DNA from: Bacillus_CJ salitolerans
GTDB lineage: Bacteria > Bacillota > Bacilli > Bacillales > SA4
Assembly (NCBI RefSeq): GCF_042680805.1
Contig: NZ_JBHUEM010000028.1
Span: 62,001 to 126,000, forward strand
DNA length: 64,000 nt
Reading direction: 5' to 3'
The notes beneath the pieces were generated by a model. The model saw nothing but the letters and a program-made list of their open reading frames with translations. It ran no database searches and was not told the origin of the DNA. Every line of letters begins with the position of its first letter. The stretch's first letter is position 1. A program made the translations under genes and the position numbers. This document shows, one piece after another, positions 1 through 8,454 of this stretch.

Positions 1-10
1 ATCCTTCCTA

Positions 11-394
11 TTGTTTATTATGATAAATGTTATTACGTTAAAGATCCTTTTTACGGTTATTGAGTGGGTATATGTAGAGAAAATCGATATGTGGTACTTA
101 GCAACCCTTCCATTAATAGGATTACTTTTACTAGTCTTTAGCTATCAATTCTGTAAAAAATTCTACTTTGGATACTGGAGATTTATTTTATATATCCCAT
201 TTATCAATGTGCTGATTTTTTTCATCCTCAATACGTACTTGATAGGTTTGGTTGGAGGACACCAAGGATTAGAGGATGACTATGCCTTTGGAATGATACT
301 GCTAGTTGTTATTCCGATCGTTTGGCTACTATATGTAATTCCCACTGTGCTTGGTGTAAGGGCGAATAAGGTGTCTAGACCGGTTAAGATATGA
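11..394 (+). CDS. small integral membrane protein of unknown function
   Basis: The reading frame is open to near the window edge, so the true start may lie upstream. The protein is about 127 residues and almost entirely hydrophobic. Roughly four membrane segments are visible, near residues 2-20, 28-45, 55-77 and 92-116, separated by short basic loops, and the tail is basic. The only polar stretch is an acidic loop, GGHQGLEDD, before the last segment. I recognise no catalytic motif or family and infer no function. The next genes are 3' of it on the opposite strand, so its partners, if any, are outside the window. Confidence 0.55.
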   Translation: MFIMINVITLKILFTVIEWVYVEKIDMWYLATLPLIGLLLLVFSYQFCKKFYFGYWRFILYIPFINVLIFFILNTYLIGLVGGHQGLEDDYAFGMILLVVIPIVWLLYVIPTVLGVRANKVSRPVKI

Positions 395-415
395 TTCCGT
401 CACTATTAAATCATC

Positions 416-505
416 TTATTTTTTCTGACTATCCTTTATTGTTTTCGCCATGGCTAAAAATACGATTATTACAAATATAATCGATACTAAAACGATAGTT
501 AACAA
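416..505 (-). CDS. possible 29-residue single-pass membrane peptide
   Basis: On the minus strand a GAGGTG ribosome-binding site is followed after 8 bases by a TTG that opens a 29-codon frame. The peptide is one hydrophobic segment (LTIVLVSIIFVIIVFLAMA) followed by a basic tail ending DSQKK. This layout is typical of small Bacillus membrane peptides, but I recognise no family, and the TTG start and very short length make it tentative. It is convergent with the preceding membrane protein gene. Confidence 0.3.
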   Translation of the reverse strand: MLTIVLVSIIFVIIVFLAMAKTIKDSQKK

Positions 506-706
506 ACGAACACCTCAATTATTAATCCAAATTTTTTATCCTTCCACATGATGTTTTACACCTTGCCTTAACCTATTAACATGTAATGTGTGTGCTGAAT
601 AGCCTATAGAAATGTAACGCTAGATACCTTGATTATACAGTAGTTTTAATAAAATGGTAAAAATTTCTATGAAGGATTGTTTATGTTGCATAACATAGTC
701 AACTTC

Positions 707-764
707 TTCTAAGTACAAACAGCCCCTTGGCACCAAAGTTGCCAGGGGCTGTTTGTACTTAGAA
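707..764. terminator. long perfect hairpin 3' of the tetR-type gene
   Basis: A 25-bp stem (TTCTAAGTACAAACAGCCCC paired with its complement) with one bulged T and a 7-base loop. It lies 26 bases beyond the stop of the minus-strand TetR gene. T-rich sequence follows only loosely, on the plus side. It may be a terminator or a stable mRNA-end hairpin. The rest of the 395-790 gap holds only the possible small peptide. Confidence 0.6.
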
Positions 765-789
765 AATCAATTTTTTCAAAGGGAAGAAC

Positions 790-1356
790 CTATCGAATAT
801 CTGACAATCCCTTATTAATAAAATGATGTAGAATCTCTGCCATTTCCTTCGGTGTTTTGTTTTGTCCCTTTTCGAGCCAATTTTTGATTACATATAGGCT
901 TCCACTAACTAAAAAAGGGTTGATGTATTCATATGTATCCGGATCGAGCGATTTGTCCGTAATCCAATTGTTGAAGATGAATTGCTGTGTGATTAACATT
1001 CCCTTCTTCTGAAAATGGACATCACTGTTCTCGCTTAGGAGAATTTGGCATACGTCACTTTTTTCAGCAAGAAGTTCAAATAATTTCTCGGTTATTTGCA
1101 AGGCTTCTTCTTCTTTTGAAAAATTGTATTGAGTAAGTGTGTTTCTTATATCTTCAATGAAGTCTTCCTCGATGGAATGGAGCAGGTCGTATTGGTTTGA
1201 ATAATGAGCATAATAGGTGGAACGATTAATATCTGCCTGCTCACAAATTTCTTTTATGGTAATGCTTGAAATCTGCTTTTCCTTTAATAAGGCCATCAAA
1301 CTTTCCTTTAAAACCATCTTCGTATATTTTTTTCGTCGGTCCATTTTAGAACTCAA
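790..1356 (-). CDS. TetR/AcrR family transcriptional regulator
   Basis: A 188-residue TetR-type repressor. The N-terminal helix-turn-helix runs from about residue 8 to 55, with the family-typical ITIKEICEQADINRSTYYAHY recognition region. The rest is a divergent all-helical ligand and dimerisation domain. A TTG at 1356 has AAAGGA nine bases upstream and fits better than the TTG at 1362, which is too close. The gene is divergent from the MMPL transporter, the classic arrangement in which a TetR protein represses an efflux system and is released by its substrate. That it controls the transporter is inferred from position, and the ligand cannot be guessed. Confidence 0.85.
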   Translation of the reverse strand: MSSKMDRRKKYTKMVLKESLMALLKEKQISSITIKEICEQADINRSTYYAHYSNQYDLLHSIEEDFIEDIRNTLTQYNFSKEEEALQITEKLFELLAEKSDVCQILLSENSDVHFQKKGMLITQQFIFNNWITDKSLDPDTYEYINPFLVSGSLYVIKNWLEKGQNKTPKEMAEILHHFINKGLSDIR

Positions 1357-1456
1357 AATCAACGATCCTTTCCTACTTTTTCTAGCTATTTTTTCAAGTT
1401 TTCCAACAAACTTTCATGATGTGTTGTGTATTAAACGTAATGTGCACAACTGTTTG

Positions 1457-1486
1457 TTGAATACCCAACACTGTGTTTATTATAAT
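1457..1486 (+). promoter_or_regulatory. promoter of the MMPL operon with palindrome in the spacer
   Basis: TTGAAT (1457-1462) and TATAAT (1481-1486) are separated by 18 bases. The spacer contains the palindrome AACACTGTGTT (1468-1478), and a broken inverted repeat GTTGTG...CACAAC spans 1423-1450. A palindrome between -35 and -10 in a divergent regulator/transporter gap is a likely TetR operator. This is inferred from position only. Confidence 0.55.
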
Positions 1487-1535
1487 GATAAGGTGAAAAA
1501 GTGAAAGACACAAGAGAGGATGAAAAACGATAAAT

Positions 1536-3584
1536 ATTGCATCACGTATCATAAAGCATAAGAAAGCCGTTTTAATTGTATTTGTGCTTGCGACCATACT
1601 CTCAATAGCGGCGCAGTTTTTTGTGTCGGTCAATTACAATATGGTCGATTATTTACCAGACGATGCCCAGTCGACACAGGCGATGGATATTATGGAAGAG
1701 GAGTTTACAGGTGCTGTTCCGAACACGAGAGTCATGGTTACAGACGTATCCCTGCCAGAAGCCCTTGAATATAAAGAAAAGTTATCAGCCATTGACGGAG
1801 TCTCAGAAGTGATATGGCTCGATGATGTGATGGATGTAAAGACTCCCTTAGAAATAGCAGACGAAGAGACGGTAGAAACCTATTATAAAGAAGGGAATGC
1901 ACTGTTTTCAATTAGCGTCCGTACAGGGGATGAGGTCGAAATCACCGATGCCATTTATGAACTGATTGGGGAAGCGGGTGCGATTGCGGGTGAGGCAATC
2001 AATACAGCAAGCTCTCAAAAAATGGCGGGTACCGAATCGTTATATGCGGGATTGTTACTAGTTCCGATTATTATATTTATTTTGGTGATCTCTACTACTT
2101 CGTGGATAGAACCATTGTTTTTCCTTACGGCTATCGGTGTTTCGGTACTGATAAACTTAGGGACTAATATTTTTATTGGAGAAGTTTCCTTTGTTACTCA
2201 GTCGGTTGCTCCGATTTTACAGTTAGCAGTTTCCTTGGATTATGCAGTGTTTCTCCTTCATAGTTTTTCCGATTACCGGAAGACGACCCATAATCCTGAA
2301 GAAGCGATGCAGCTTGCGATGAAAAAATCATTCCCAGCCATCACAGCAAGTGCAGCCACGACGTTTTTTGGATTTATCGCTCTTACTTTCATGAAATTTG
2401 AAATTGGTTCGGATCTTGGATTGAACTTGGTGAAGGGAATTGTCCTGAGTTTTATTAGTGTCATGGTATTCCTGCCAGCTTTAACTCTTTATTTTTATAA
2501 ATGGATGGATAAGACGCAGCATAAAAGCTTTGTTCCGAGTTTCAAAGGTATCGGTAATAAGGTGATAAAATTTAAGATTCCTAGTTTACTCCTTGTTTTT
2601 GCCACCCTCGTTCCTGCCTTTTTGGCGCAAAGCAACACGGCCTTTACGTATGGACTTGGTGAACAGCCAGAGCATACGCGTGCAGGAAGTGATTATAAAA
2701 AGGTAGATGAAGCGTTTGGTGAAACGACACCGATTGTTTTGTTAGTCCCTAGAGGAGATGTGCCAAAAGAGGAAGGGCTCGTTTCTGAATTAGAAGAGCT
2801 AGACTACGTAACAAGCGTGATTGCCTATGTGAACAAGGTTGGTTCAGTAATCCCGCCCGAATACTTAGATAAATCGATTACAAATGAATTTTACTCTGAG
2901 AATTACAGTCGAATTGTGATCAATACGAATCAAGGGACAGAAGGAGATATTCCCTTTTCAATTGTAGAGAGGGTAGAACAAATAGCCGAGAACTATTATG
3001 GAGATCAGGCGTTTAGCCTAGGTGAAAGTGTCACACTGTATGATATTAAAAATACAGTTACAAAAGATAATCTCGTCGTGAACGTGTTGACCGTTGTTAC
3101 CATTGCGATTGTACTGCTCATTAGCTTTAAATCCATATCGATTCCAGTTGTCCTACTTATCACGATTCAATCAGCTGTTTGGATTAATTTATCGATTCCA
3201 TACTTTACAAATACCTCGCTCGTGTTTGTAGGGTATTTGATTATCAGTACGGTACAGCTTGCCGCAACGGTGGATTATGCCATTTTACTAACCGAGGATT
3301 ATAATCATCGCCGAAAGGAAATGACAGCAAGAAAAGCCATCATCAAAACATTAGATGAAAAGACATTCTCCATTTCCATTTCTGCCGCGATTTTATCAAG
3401 TGTAGGGTTCATTTTATGGATTACCACTTCAAATCCAATCGTTGCATCCATCGGTTTATTACTAGGAAGGGGAGCACTACTTGCCTTTGTGATGGTTGTG
3501 TTGTTATTACCAGCCATGTTATTGGTGTTCGATAAACTAATTAAAAATACGACCCATAACGCAAATTTTAATGAGGAGAAGTGA
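1536..3584 (+). CDS. MMPL-family (RND superfamily) membrane transporter
   Basis: About 680 residues with the MMPL layout: an N-terminal membrane helix, an extracytoplasmic domain (about 40-165), a membrane bundle (about 170-320), a second extracytoplasmic domain (about 370-500) and a second bundle to the end. Aspartate-containing membrane motifs LDYAVFLLHSF and VDYAILLTEDYNHRR match the proton-relay region of this family. The start is unclear. Homology-like sequence (NIASRIIKHKKAVL) runs upstream to a TGA at 1521, with only ATA (1530) and ATT (1536) as near-starts and a GTG inside at 1584. An ATG at 1520 would be in frame if the following run of five As were four. The stop overlaps the next start, so the pair is an operon. 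Export of lipids or a lipophilic compound is typical, but the substrate is unknown. Confidence 0.85.
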   Translation: MASRIIKHKKAVLIVFVLATILSIAAQFFVSVNYNMVDYLPDDAQSTQAMDIMEEEFTGAVPNTRVMVTDVSLPEALEYKEKLSAIDGVSEVIWLDDVMDVKTPLEIADEETVETYYKEGNALFSISVRTGDEVEITDAIYELIGEAGAIAGEAINTASSQKMAGTESLYAGLLLVPIIIFILVISTTSWIEPLFFLTAIGVSVLINLGTNIFIGEVSFVTQSVAPILQLAVSLDYAVFLLHSFSDYRKTTHNPEEAMQLAMKKSFPAITASAATTFFGFIALTFMKFEIGSDLGLNLVKGIVLSFISVMVFLPALTLYFYKWMDKTQHKSFVPSFKGIGNKVIKFKIPSLLLVFATLVPAFLAQSNTAFTYGLGEQPEHTRAGSDYKKVDEAFGETTPIVLLVPRGDVPKEEGLVSELEELDYVTSVIAYVNKVGSVIPPEYLDKSITNEFYSENYSRIVINTNQGTEGDIPFSIVERVEQIAENYYGDQAFSLGESVTLYDIKNTVTKDNLVVNVLTVVTIAIVLLISFKSISIPVVLLITIQSAVWINLSIPYFTNTSLVFVGYLIISTVQLAATVDYAILLTEDYNHRRKEMTARKAIIKTLDEKTFSISISAAILSSVGFILWITTSNPIVASIGLLLGRGALLAFVMVVLLLPAMLLVFDKLIKNTTHNANFNEEK

Positions 3585-5389
3585 TGATGAGAAAAAACAA
3601 ATACTTGTATGTAGCGCTTGCATTGGTGATCTTCTTGCCTTCATTTCTTAGTTACCCCGGTGTTGCAAAAACTGAAAAAATAGAAAGTAAAGTTACTTCA
3701 AAGGATGAAGTCGTGTATGCCACATTAAATGCCAGTGGAGAGTTGAATCATATTTATGTCGTGAATACACTTGAGGTGGCACGGGCAGGAGAGATCCTTG
3801 ATTACGGGGAGTACAGCAGCGTCAAAAATTTAACTGATTTAACAAAACTGGTCCATGAGGAGCAAAAGGTAATAATGGAGGCTCCAGAAGGTAAGTTCTA
3901 CTATCAAGGAAATATGAAAGTGGATAATGAATTACCGTGGAATATAAAAGTCTCATATTTACTGGATGGTCAAAAAGTGAAACCATCTGAATTAGCTGGA
4001 AAAACGGGTCATGTCGAAATCAACATAGAATTGGCTCAGAACCAGAATGGTAATTCCGTATTCTATGACAATTACTTATTACAGGTTTCCTTGATACTTC
4101 CGAATACGTATCAGAACATAGAAACTTCAGGTGGAATGATTGCAAATGCGGGGAAAAACAAGCAAATAACATTTACGGTCATGCCAGGACAAGAAGAAAG
4201 CCTTACCGTTCAGGCAGAAGTTGAAGATTTTGAATTTCAAGGAATTGAAATAGCTGCTGTTCCATCCTCATTACCAATCGATACATCAGAGATGGAGAAT
4301 ATGACAGAGGACATGTCAGCATTGTCCGATGCTATCGGAGAATTAAATAAGGGTGTTGCTGATCTGAAAAACGGTGTGACCCAATTAAACAACGGTACAG
4401 CAAGTCTTCGTGATGGATCAGGAGAATTTAAAGGTGGCATAAGCAGTATCAATCGTTCATCCCCTGAGATAGTGAAAGCATCTAGTTCCATTCGAGAGGC
4501 ACTTGAAACTATCTATCAATCGCTTTCTAACGAGTCAGCTGACATGGATTTAACGAGTCTGAAGGAATTACCAGCAGGTCTAATCCAAGTAGCCAATGGG
4601 CTCACAGAAACAGCAAATGGTCTATCAGCCATGCAAAAGAACTACTCAAGTGCTTATGCTGCATTGGATGGAGCGATTAAGGAAATTCCAGCCGATCAGC
4701 TTTCAGAGGAGGAAATCGCTGGATTGTATCAAAGCGGTGCCAGTACCGAGGTACTTGATAAACTCGTTGCGTCCTATTCCGCTTCACAAAAAGTAAGACG
4801 GACTTACGATCATGTAAAGGAAGGTTTTGCTGCTGTTAAAACCTCATTAACACAGGCTAGTGAATCCATTAGATTGATGAGTGGACAGCTTACCTCAATC
4901 GCAACTAATCTGTCTGGATCTATTGAGGAGACGGATGGTAGTGGACTGAGTGAGTTGCAAAAAGGTCTGGCAGCATTATCGGCGAATTACCGTGATTTTC
5001 ATTCAGGTTTAGTGGGTTATACAGAAGGGATCCATCAGGTTTCAGCTTCCTATGATCAGCTTCACTCTGGCATACTTAAACTGACGGGCGGAACAAGCGA
5101 ATTAGAAGATGGAGCAAATCAGCTTCAAAGCGGAACTGAGGAATTGTACGAGGAAACGAAAGACTTGCCAAACCAAATGCAAGAGGAAATCAATCAAATG
5201 ATTAAGGAGTATGATAAATCAGACTTTGAACCTGTCTCTTTCGTATCCTCTGAAAATGAAAAAATCTCTTCTGTCCAATTCGTCATCAAAACTGAGAGCA
5301 TCCAAAAAGAAGAACCAGTAACGAAGAAAACAGAACCTGAGAAAGAAAAAGGCTTTTGGGAGTTGTTGATGGAGTTGTTTAAGGGATAA
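3584..5389 (+). CDS. YhgE/Pip-like exported protein with Leu/Gly heptad repeats, MMPL partner
   Basis: About 600 residues with an N-terminal signal or anchor segment (LYVALALVIFLPSFLSY). A beta-rich domain follows to about residue 230, then a long helical region carrying repeated x-x-x-L-x-x-G heptads (for example LKNGVTQLNNGTASLRDG) near residues 255-285 and again near 500-530. The tail is Lys/Glu-rich and ends in an amphipathic FWELLMELF segment. Such heptads mark the YhgE/Pip-like proteins that accompany MMPL transporters in Firmicutes. ATG 3584 forms a TGATG overlap with the transporter stop and follows GAGGAG; GTG 3581 or ATG 3587 are also possible. It probably forms a cell-surface extension of the transporter. 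No terminator is evident downstream. Confidence 0.8.
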   Translation: MMRKNKYLYVALALVIFLPSFLSYPGVAKTEKIESKVTSKDEVVYATLNASGELNHIYVVNTLEVARAGEILDYGEYSSVKNLTDLTKLVHEEQKVIMEAPEGKFYYQGNMKVDNELPWNIKVSYLLDGQKVKPSELAGKTGHVEINIELAQNQNGNSVFYDNYLLQVSLILPNTYQNIETSGGMIANAGKNKQITFTVMPGQEESLTVQAEVEDFEFQGIEIAAVPSSLPIDTSEMENMTEDMSALSDAIGELNKGVADLKNGVTQLNNGTASLRDGSGEFKGGISSINRSSPEIVKASSSIREALETIYQSLSNESADMDLTSLKELPAGLIQVANGLTETANGLSAMQKNYSSAYAALDGAIKEIPADQLSEEEIAGLYQSGASTEVLDKLVASYSASQKVRRTYDHVKEGFAAVKTSLTQASESIRLMSGQLTSIATNLSGSIEETDGSGLSELQKGLAALSANYRDFHSGLVGYTEGIHQVSASYDQLHSGILKLTGGTSELEDGANQLQSGTEELYEETKDLPNQMQEEINQMIKEYDKSDFEPVSFVSSENEKISSVQFVIKTESIQKEEPVTKKTEPEKEKGFWELLMELFKG

Positions 5390-5507
5390 TGTCCCAAAAA
5401 GTCGTGAAAGTTGTGTGTTCTGCGCCAAGGTGTAAGCTTTTACTTATAGGATTTTGAGCATTCACACGGGTGAGGGTTAAAAACTGGCGGCAATTAAAAG
5501 TGTCGTA

Positions 5508-5690
5508 GTGCTGATAAAATCGAGTTGCTGAAAAAATTGTCAGAGTTGCTGATAAACGCACCAAAGTTGACGGTAAAATCGAAAGTTGATGATAAATTCA
5601 AAAACTTGCTGATAAAATTAAATAGTTGCTGAAAAAATTCCAATAGTTGCCGATAAAATCGAACAAGTTGATGATAAATTCCCAGAGTCT
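5508..5690. repeat. degenerate tandem array, GTTGCTGATAAA unit
   Basis: About nine copies of a GTTGCTGATAAA core (variants GTTGATGATAAA, GTTGCCGATAAA, GTTGCTGAAAAA), each followed by a variable 7-12 base linker, for a period of about 20 bases. The array fills the gap after the MMPL operon. A second array of the same unit lies at 33.98-34.15 kb. Copies are too divergent and too short-period to be CRISPR. Confidence 0.75.
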
Positions 5691-5786
5691 ATAAAAAGAT
5701 CAAGATAACCGCCAAATTGACTTTGTAAAACTCGTAGGGAAGCTTATATGAGCAAAATTCCACGAGAAAATGCCCGAAACGAATAA

Positions 5787-5936
5787 AAAATTGCACAATT
5801 TTATAGAATACGCCGTATTTTTTGGGGTTATGGCTACGAGACGTTAGAAGAGATTGTAAATGATCCAATCGAACACATAAACTTAATTGTTGAGGTAAGT
5901 ATCGAAATTATGCAAGACAATATCAGAGGGAAATAA
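5787..5936 (+). pseudogene. startless coding remnant
   Basis: A 49-codon frame without a start codon, bounded by TAA on both sides, reads like real protein (FWGYGYETLEEIVNDPIEHI, then INLIVEVSIEIMQD). Its composition is unlike the surrounding repeat DNA. I do not recognise the parent family. It is probably the tail of a decayed gene. The rest of the 5.69-6.19 kb gap shows nothing I can name. Confidence 0.3.
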
Positions 5937-6193
5937 AAGAGCAACAGGGGAATTTCATTACAATTTGGTTAGAAATAACCTATTAATTACCTCTGTGTGG
6001 CCAAAACAATAAAAAGGATTAGGGGAGTATCCAAAAATTATCCCCTGATCTTTTTAGTTTCTATGCAATAATTTTAAATGCTTATCTTTTCAGCAGTCTC
6101 CAATTATGCTCTCATTTTTATTGGGAACCTTTTAGATATTTCATTTTTGAGGATAAAATAGATATAGGAAATGACCGATAAAGGAGTATTTTA

Positions 6194-6484
6194 ATGAACT
6201 CTAATTTCAAGGATTTTGTAAAGAAAACAACCGAAGAAATGGATTATTTTGATCATAACGATTTAGACTGTTTCAAAGAATTAGTTACAGAAGCAATTGG
6301 TTTTTATAAGCTAAAATCCTACGAAGAAACGGAAGATACCAAGGCAGGGAACATGAAATACTTATATGTGCATTCAATGGCAGAGGAGAACCTTTTATCT
6401 AAAATCATTGAATTGGCTATTACTAGTAATAAAAGCTTTGGTGTTGAAGATGTATATGAGGGAAGAATTATAAGAGAATATTAG
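6194..6484 (+). CDS. hypothetical 96-residue acidic protein
   Basis: An ATG follows AAGGAG by eight bases, giving a 96-residue soluble, acidic, helix-rich protein. It has aromatic and acidic clusters (MDYFDHNDLDCFKELV) and no signal peptide, membrane helix or metal motif. I do not recognise the family. It stands alone 82 bases before the isocitrate dehydrogenase gene on the same strand. No terminator is apparent between them, so read-through into the dehydrogenase is possible. Confidence 0.6.
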   Translation: MNSNFKDFVKKTTEEMDYFDHNDLDCFKELVTEAIGFYKLKSYEETEDTKAGNMKYLYVHSMAEENLLSKIIELAITSNKSFGVEDVYEGRIIREY

Positions 6485-6565
6485 GTAGAATAGGTAAGGG
6501 GCTTATTAATAAGAAAAAAGCAATTGAAGCTCTTAATCAAGTCTTAATACTGGAGGAGAAAATTC

Positions 6566-8026
6566 ATGACACAACTACGTAAGATAACGATTGCTAGAGG
6601 AGACGGAATTGGACCTGAGATAATGGATGCCACTCTAAAAATCTTGGAGCATGCTGGAGCCAAGATTGATCCAGAGTTCATTGATATAGGAGAAAAAGTA
6701 TATTTGGCAGGAAATTCTTCAGGAATCCCAGACGAGGCTTGGGAATCACTTAGACGGACAAAAATATTTTTTAAAGGACCTATTACAACACCTCAAGGTG
6801 GAGGGTATAAAAGTTTAAATGTTACAATTCGTAAAACGTTAGGTTTATATGCAAACGTAAGACCAAATGTATCCTATGCACCGTTTGTTGAAACGAAGCA
6901 TCCGAATATGAATATTGTCATTATCCGTGAGAATGAAGAGGATTTATACGCAGGAATTGAGCACCAGCAAACACCAGAAGTTGTTCAATGTCTTAAATTA
7001 ATAACCCGCCCTGGTTCGGAAAAGATTGTACGATATGCATTTGAGTATGCAAGAAAAAATAACCGAAAGAAAGTAACGTGCTTCACGAAAGATAACATCA
7101 TGAAATTAACGGATGGTCTATTCCATAAAGTATTTAAAGAGGTTGCTAAAGAATATCCAGAAATAGAAACAGAACATTGGATTATTGATATTGGAATGGC
7201 CAAAATCGCAGATACTCCACAAGACTTTGATGTTGTAGTTATGCCAAATCTCTACGGGGATATTGCATCTGATGTGGCTGCTCAAGTAACGGGAAGTGTT
7301 GGACTTGCAGGCTCGGCAAACATTGGAGATCAAGTTGCGATGTTTGAAGCAATCCATGGTAGTGCGCCAGATATAGCAGGGAAGGGCATTGCCAATCCTT
7401 CAGGACTTATTCATGGTGCCATCATGATGCTCGTACATATTGGTCAACCTGAAGTAGCAGCTCGTATTCATAATGCTTGGTTAAAGACGTTAGAGGATGG
7501 TATTCATACGGGGGATATTTCAAAAGGAGGAAAATCAGTTGGAACAATGGAGTTCGCTGAGGCTGTTATTGAAAGATTAGGTCAAAACCCTTCTACATAT
7601 AAACCGGTAGCATATAAACATGCAGAGCCAAATGAAAGTGCGACATTCCAACTTTCTCCAGCAGTAAAGGATCGTCCTAAACTAGATGTTGTCCGACAAT
7701 TAGATGGAGTGGATGTTTTCCTCTTTAACAATGAATTGACACCTGATGAAATTGGTCAAAAGCTAGAGGCGTTAGCTGGTCCCCATTTCAAATTAGCTGT
7801 CATTACAAATCGAGGAGTAAAGGTATATCCACAAGGCTTCCCAGAAACGTTTACAACAGACCACTGGCGTTGCCGATTCGAATTTATTAATACGGAAAGT
7901 GCTACAAACAAGGAAATCATAGACCTTTTAAACAGAATCCAAGAAGCGGATTTAGACTTTATCAAAATCGAAAACCTATACAAATTTAATGGAGAAAGAG
8001 GCTATTCATTAGGTCAAGGTCAGTAA
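6566..8026 (+). CDS. isocitrate/isopropylmalate-type dehydrogenase, probably NAD-dependent long-form IDH
   Basis: A 486-residue member of the isocitrate/isopropylmalate dehydrogenase family, oxidatively decarboxylating isocitrate to 2-oxoglutarate. Visible landmarks are GDGIGPEI at the N-terminus, the substrate loop NVTIRKTLGLYANVRP, ENEEDLYAGIEH, the metal-binding MPNLYGDIASDVAAQ and the cofactor loop HGSAPDIAGKGIANP. In E. coli-type NADP enzymes the loop reads AP-K-Y; here it is AP-D-I, as in NAD-dependent members, so I infer NAD preference. The extra C-terminal domain (about 345-486) matches the long alpha-proteobacterial/Thermus-type enzymes, not the roughly 423-residue Bacillus Icd, so it is probably an additional isozyme. 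GGAGGAG precedes the ATG. A terminator follows. Confidence 0.85.
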   Translation: MTQLRKITIARGDGIGPEIMDATLKILEHAGAKIDPEFIDIGEKVYLAGNSSGIPDEAWESLRRTKIFFKGPITTPQGGGYKSLNVTIRKTLGLYANVRPNVSYAPFVETKHPNMNIVIIRENEEDLYAGIEHQQTPEVVQCLKLITRPGSEKIVRYAFEYARKNNRKKVTCFTKDNIMKLTDGLFHKVFKEVAKEYPEIETEHWIIDIGMAKIADTPQDFDVVVMPNLYGDIASDVAAQVTGSVGLAGSANIGDQVAMFEAIHGSAPDIAGKGIANPSGLIHGAIMMLVHIGQPEVAARIHNAWLKTLEDGIHTGDISKGGKSVGTMEFAEAVIERLGQNPSTYKPVAYKHAEPNESATFQLSPAVKDRPKLDVVRQLDGVDVFLFNNELTPDEIGQKLEALAGPHFKLAVITNRGVKVYPQGFPETFTTDHWRCRFEFINTESATNKEIIDLLNRIQEADLDFIKIENLYKFNGERGYSLGQGQ

Positions 8027-8102
8027 ACACATCATGATTGTAGCTCGCAACTAGTTTGAAGAAAGGCAGCCCGCCCTTTCTTGAGTCGTACGATTCTTTT
8101 GA

Positions 8103-8128
8103 AGAAGCACTCTTTTGGGTGCTTTTTT
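8103..8128 (+). terminator. terminator of the IDH gene
   Basis: The hairpin AAGCAC-tcttttggg-TGCTT is followed by a T-run, about 80 bases after the dehydrogenase stop. Confidence 0.8.
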
Positions 8129-8184
8129 AATGAATACGAAATTATAAGTTTATGATTATATCTTATTACGATGTGCTTAGTAAT

Positions 8185-8345
8185 CCGGCTCCAGCGCCCA
8201 GCCAAGATGAAATGGCAACAGTCTTTGCCATTTCATCCTACTCGAGGTCAAATAACCTGTCATGAATAAAAAGGAAACCACCCTTTTTTTCGACAGAACC
8301 TTTCCTCTGCCTAAGGCTAAACGGGGTGCCGTGAGCCTTTTGGTC
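8185..8345 (+). repeat. multi-hairpin intergenic element, copy 1
   Basis: It begins CCGGCTCCAGCGCCCAGCC and ends GCTAAACGGGGTGCCGTGAGCC plus TTTTGGTC. Inside are the hairpin GATGAAATGGCAA/TTTGCCATTTCATC and a second nested stem (CTGTC...GACAG around AAAAGG/CCTTTT). Other copies lie at 10675, 28885, 33904 (partial) and 34401, all in the same orientation on this strand. Confidence 0.8.
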
Positions 8346-8374
8346 AAAGATAAGAAAGTATAAAATTTTGGTAC

Positions 8375-8405
8375 TACCACAGTTGTTGAAACTGTGGTAT
8401 TTTTC
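8375..8405. terminator. hairpin with T-run after element copy 1
   Basis: TACCACAGT pairs with ACTGTGGTA around a 7-base loop and is followed by TTTTT. No gene ends just before it, so it may end a transcript through the preceding repeat element. Confidence 0.6.
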
Positions 8406-8454
8406 ATGTATGTGAGGCTGTTGAGGTGTAGGTCAGATCTCTCGATTACGTAAA

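Noticed and set aside
8170..8410. 76-residue minus-strand frame through repeat copy 1
   Set aside because: Its sequence is the hairpin element itself; equivalent frames in other copies are not conserved.
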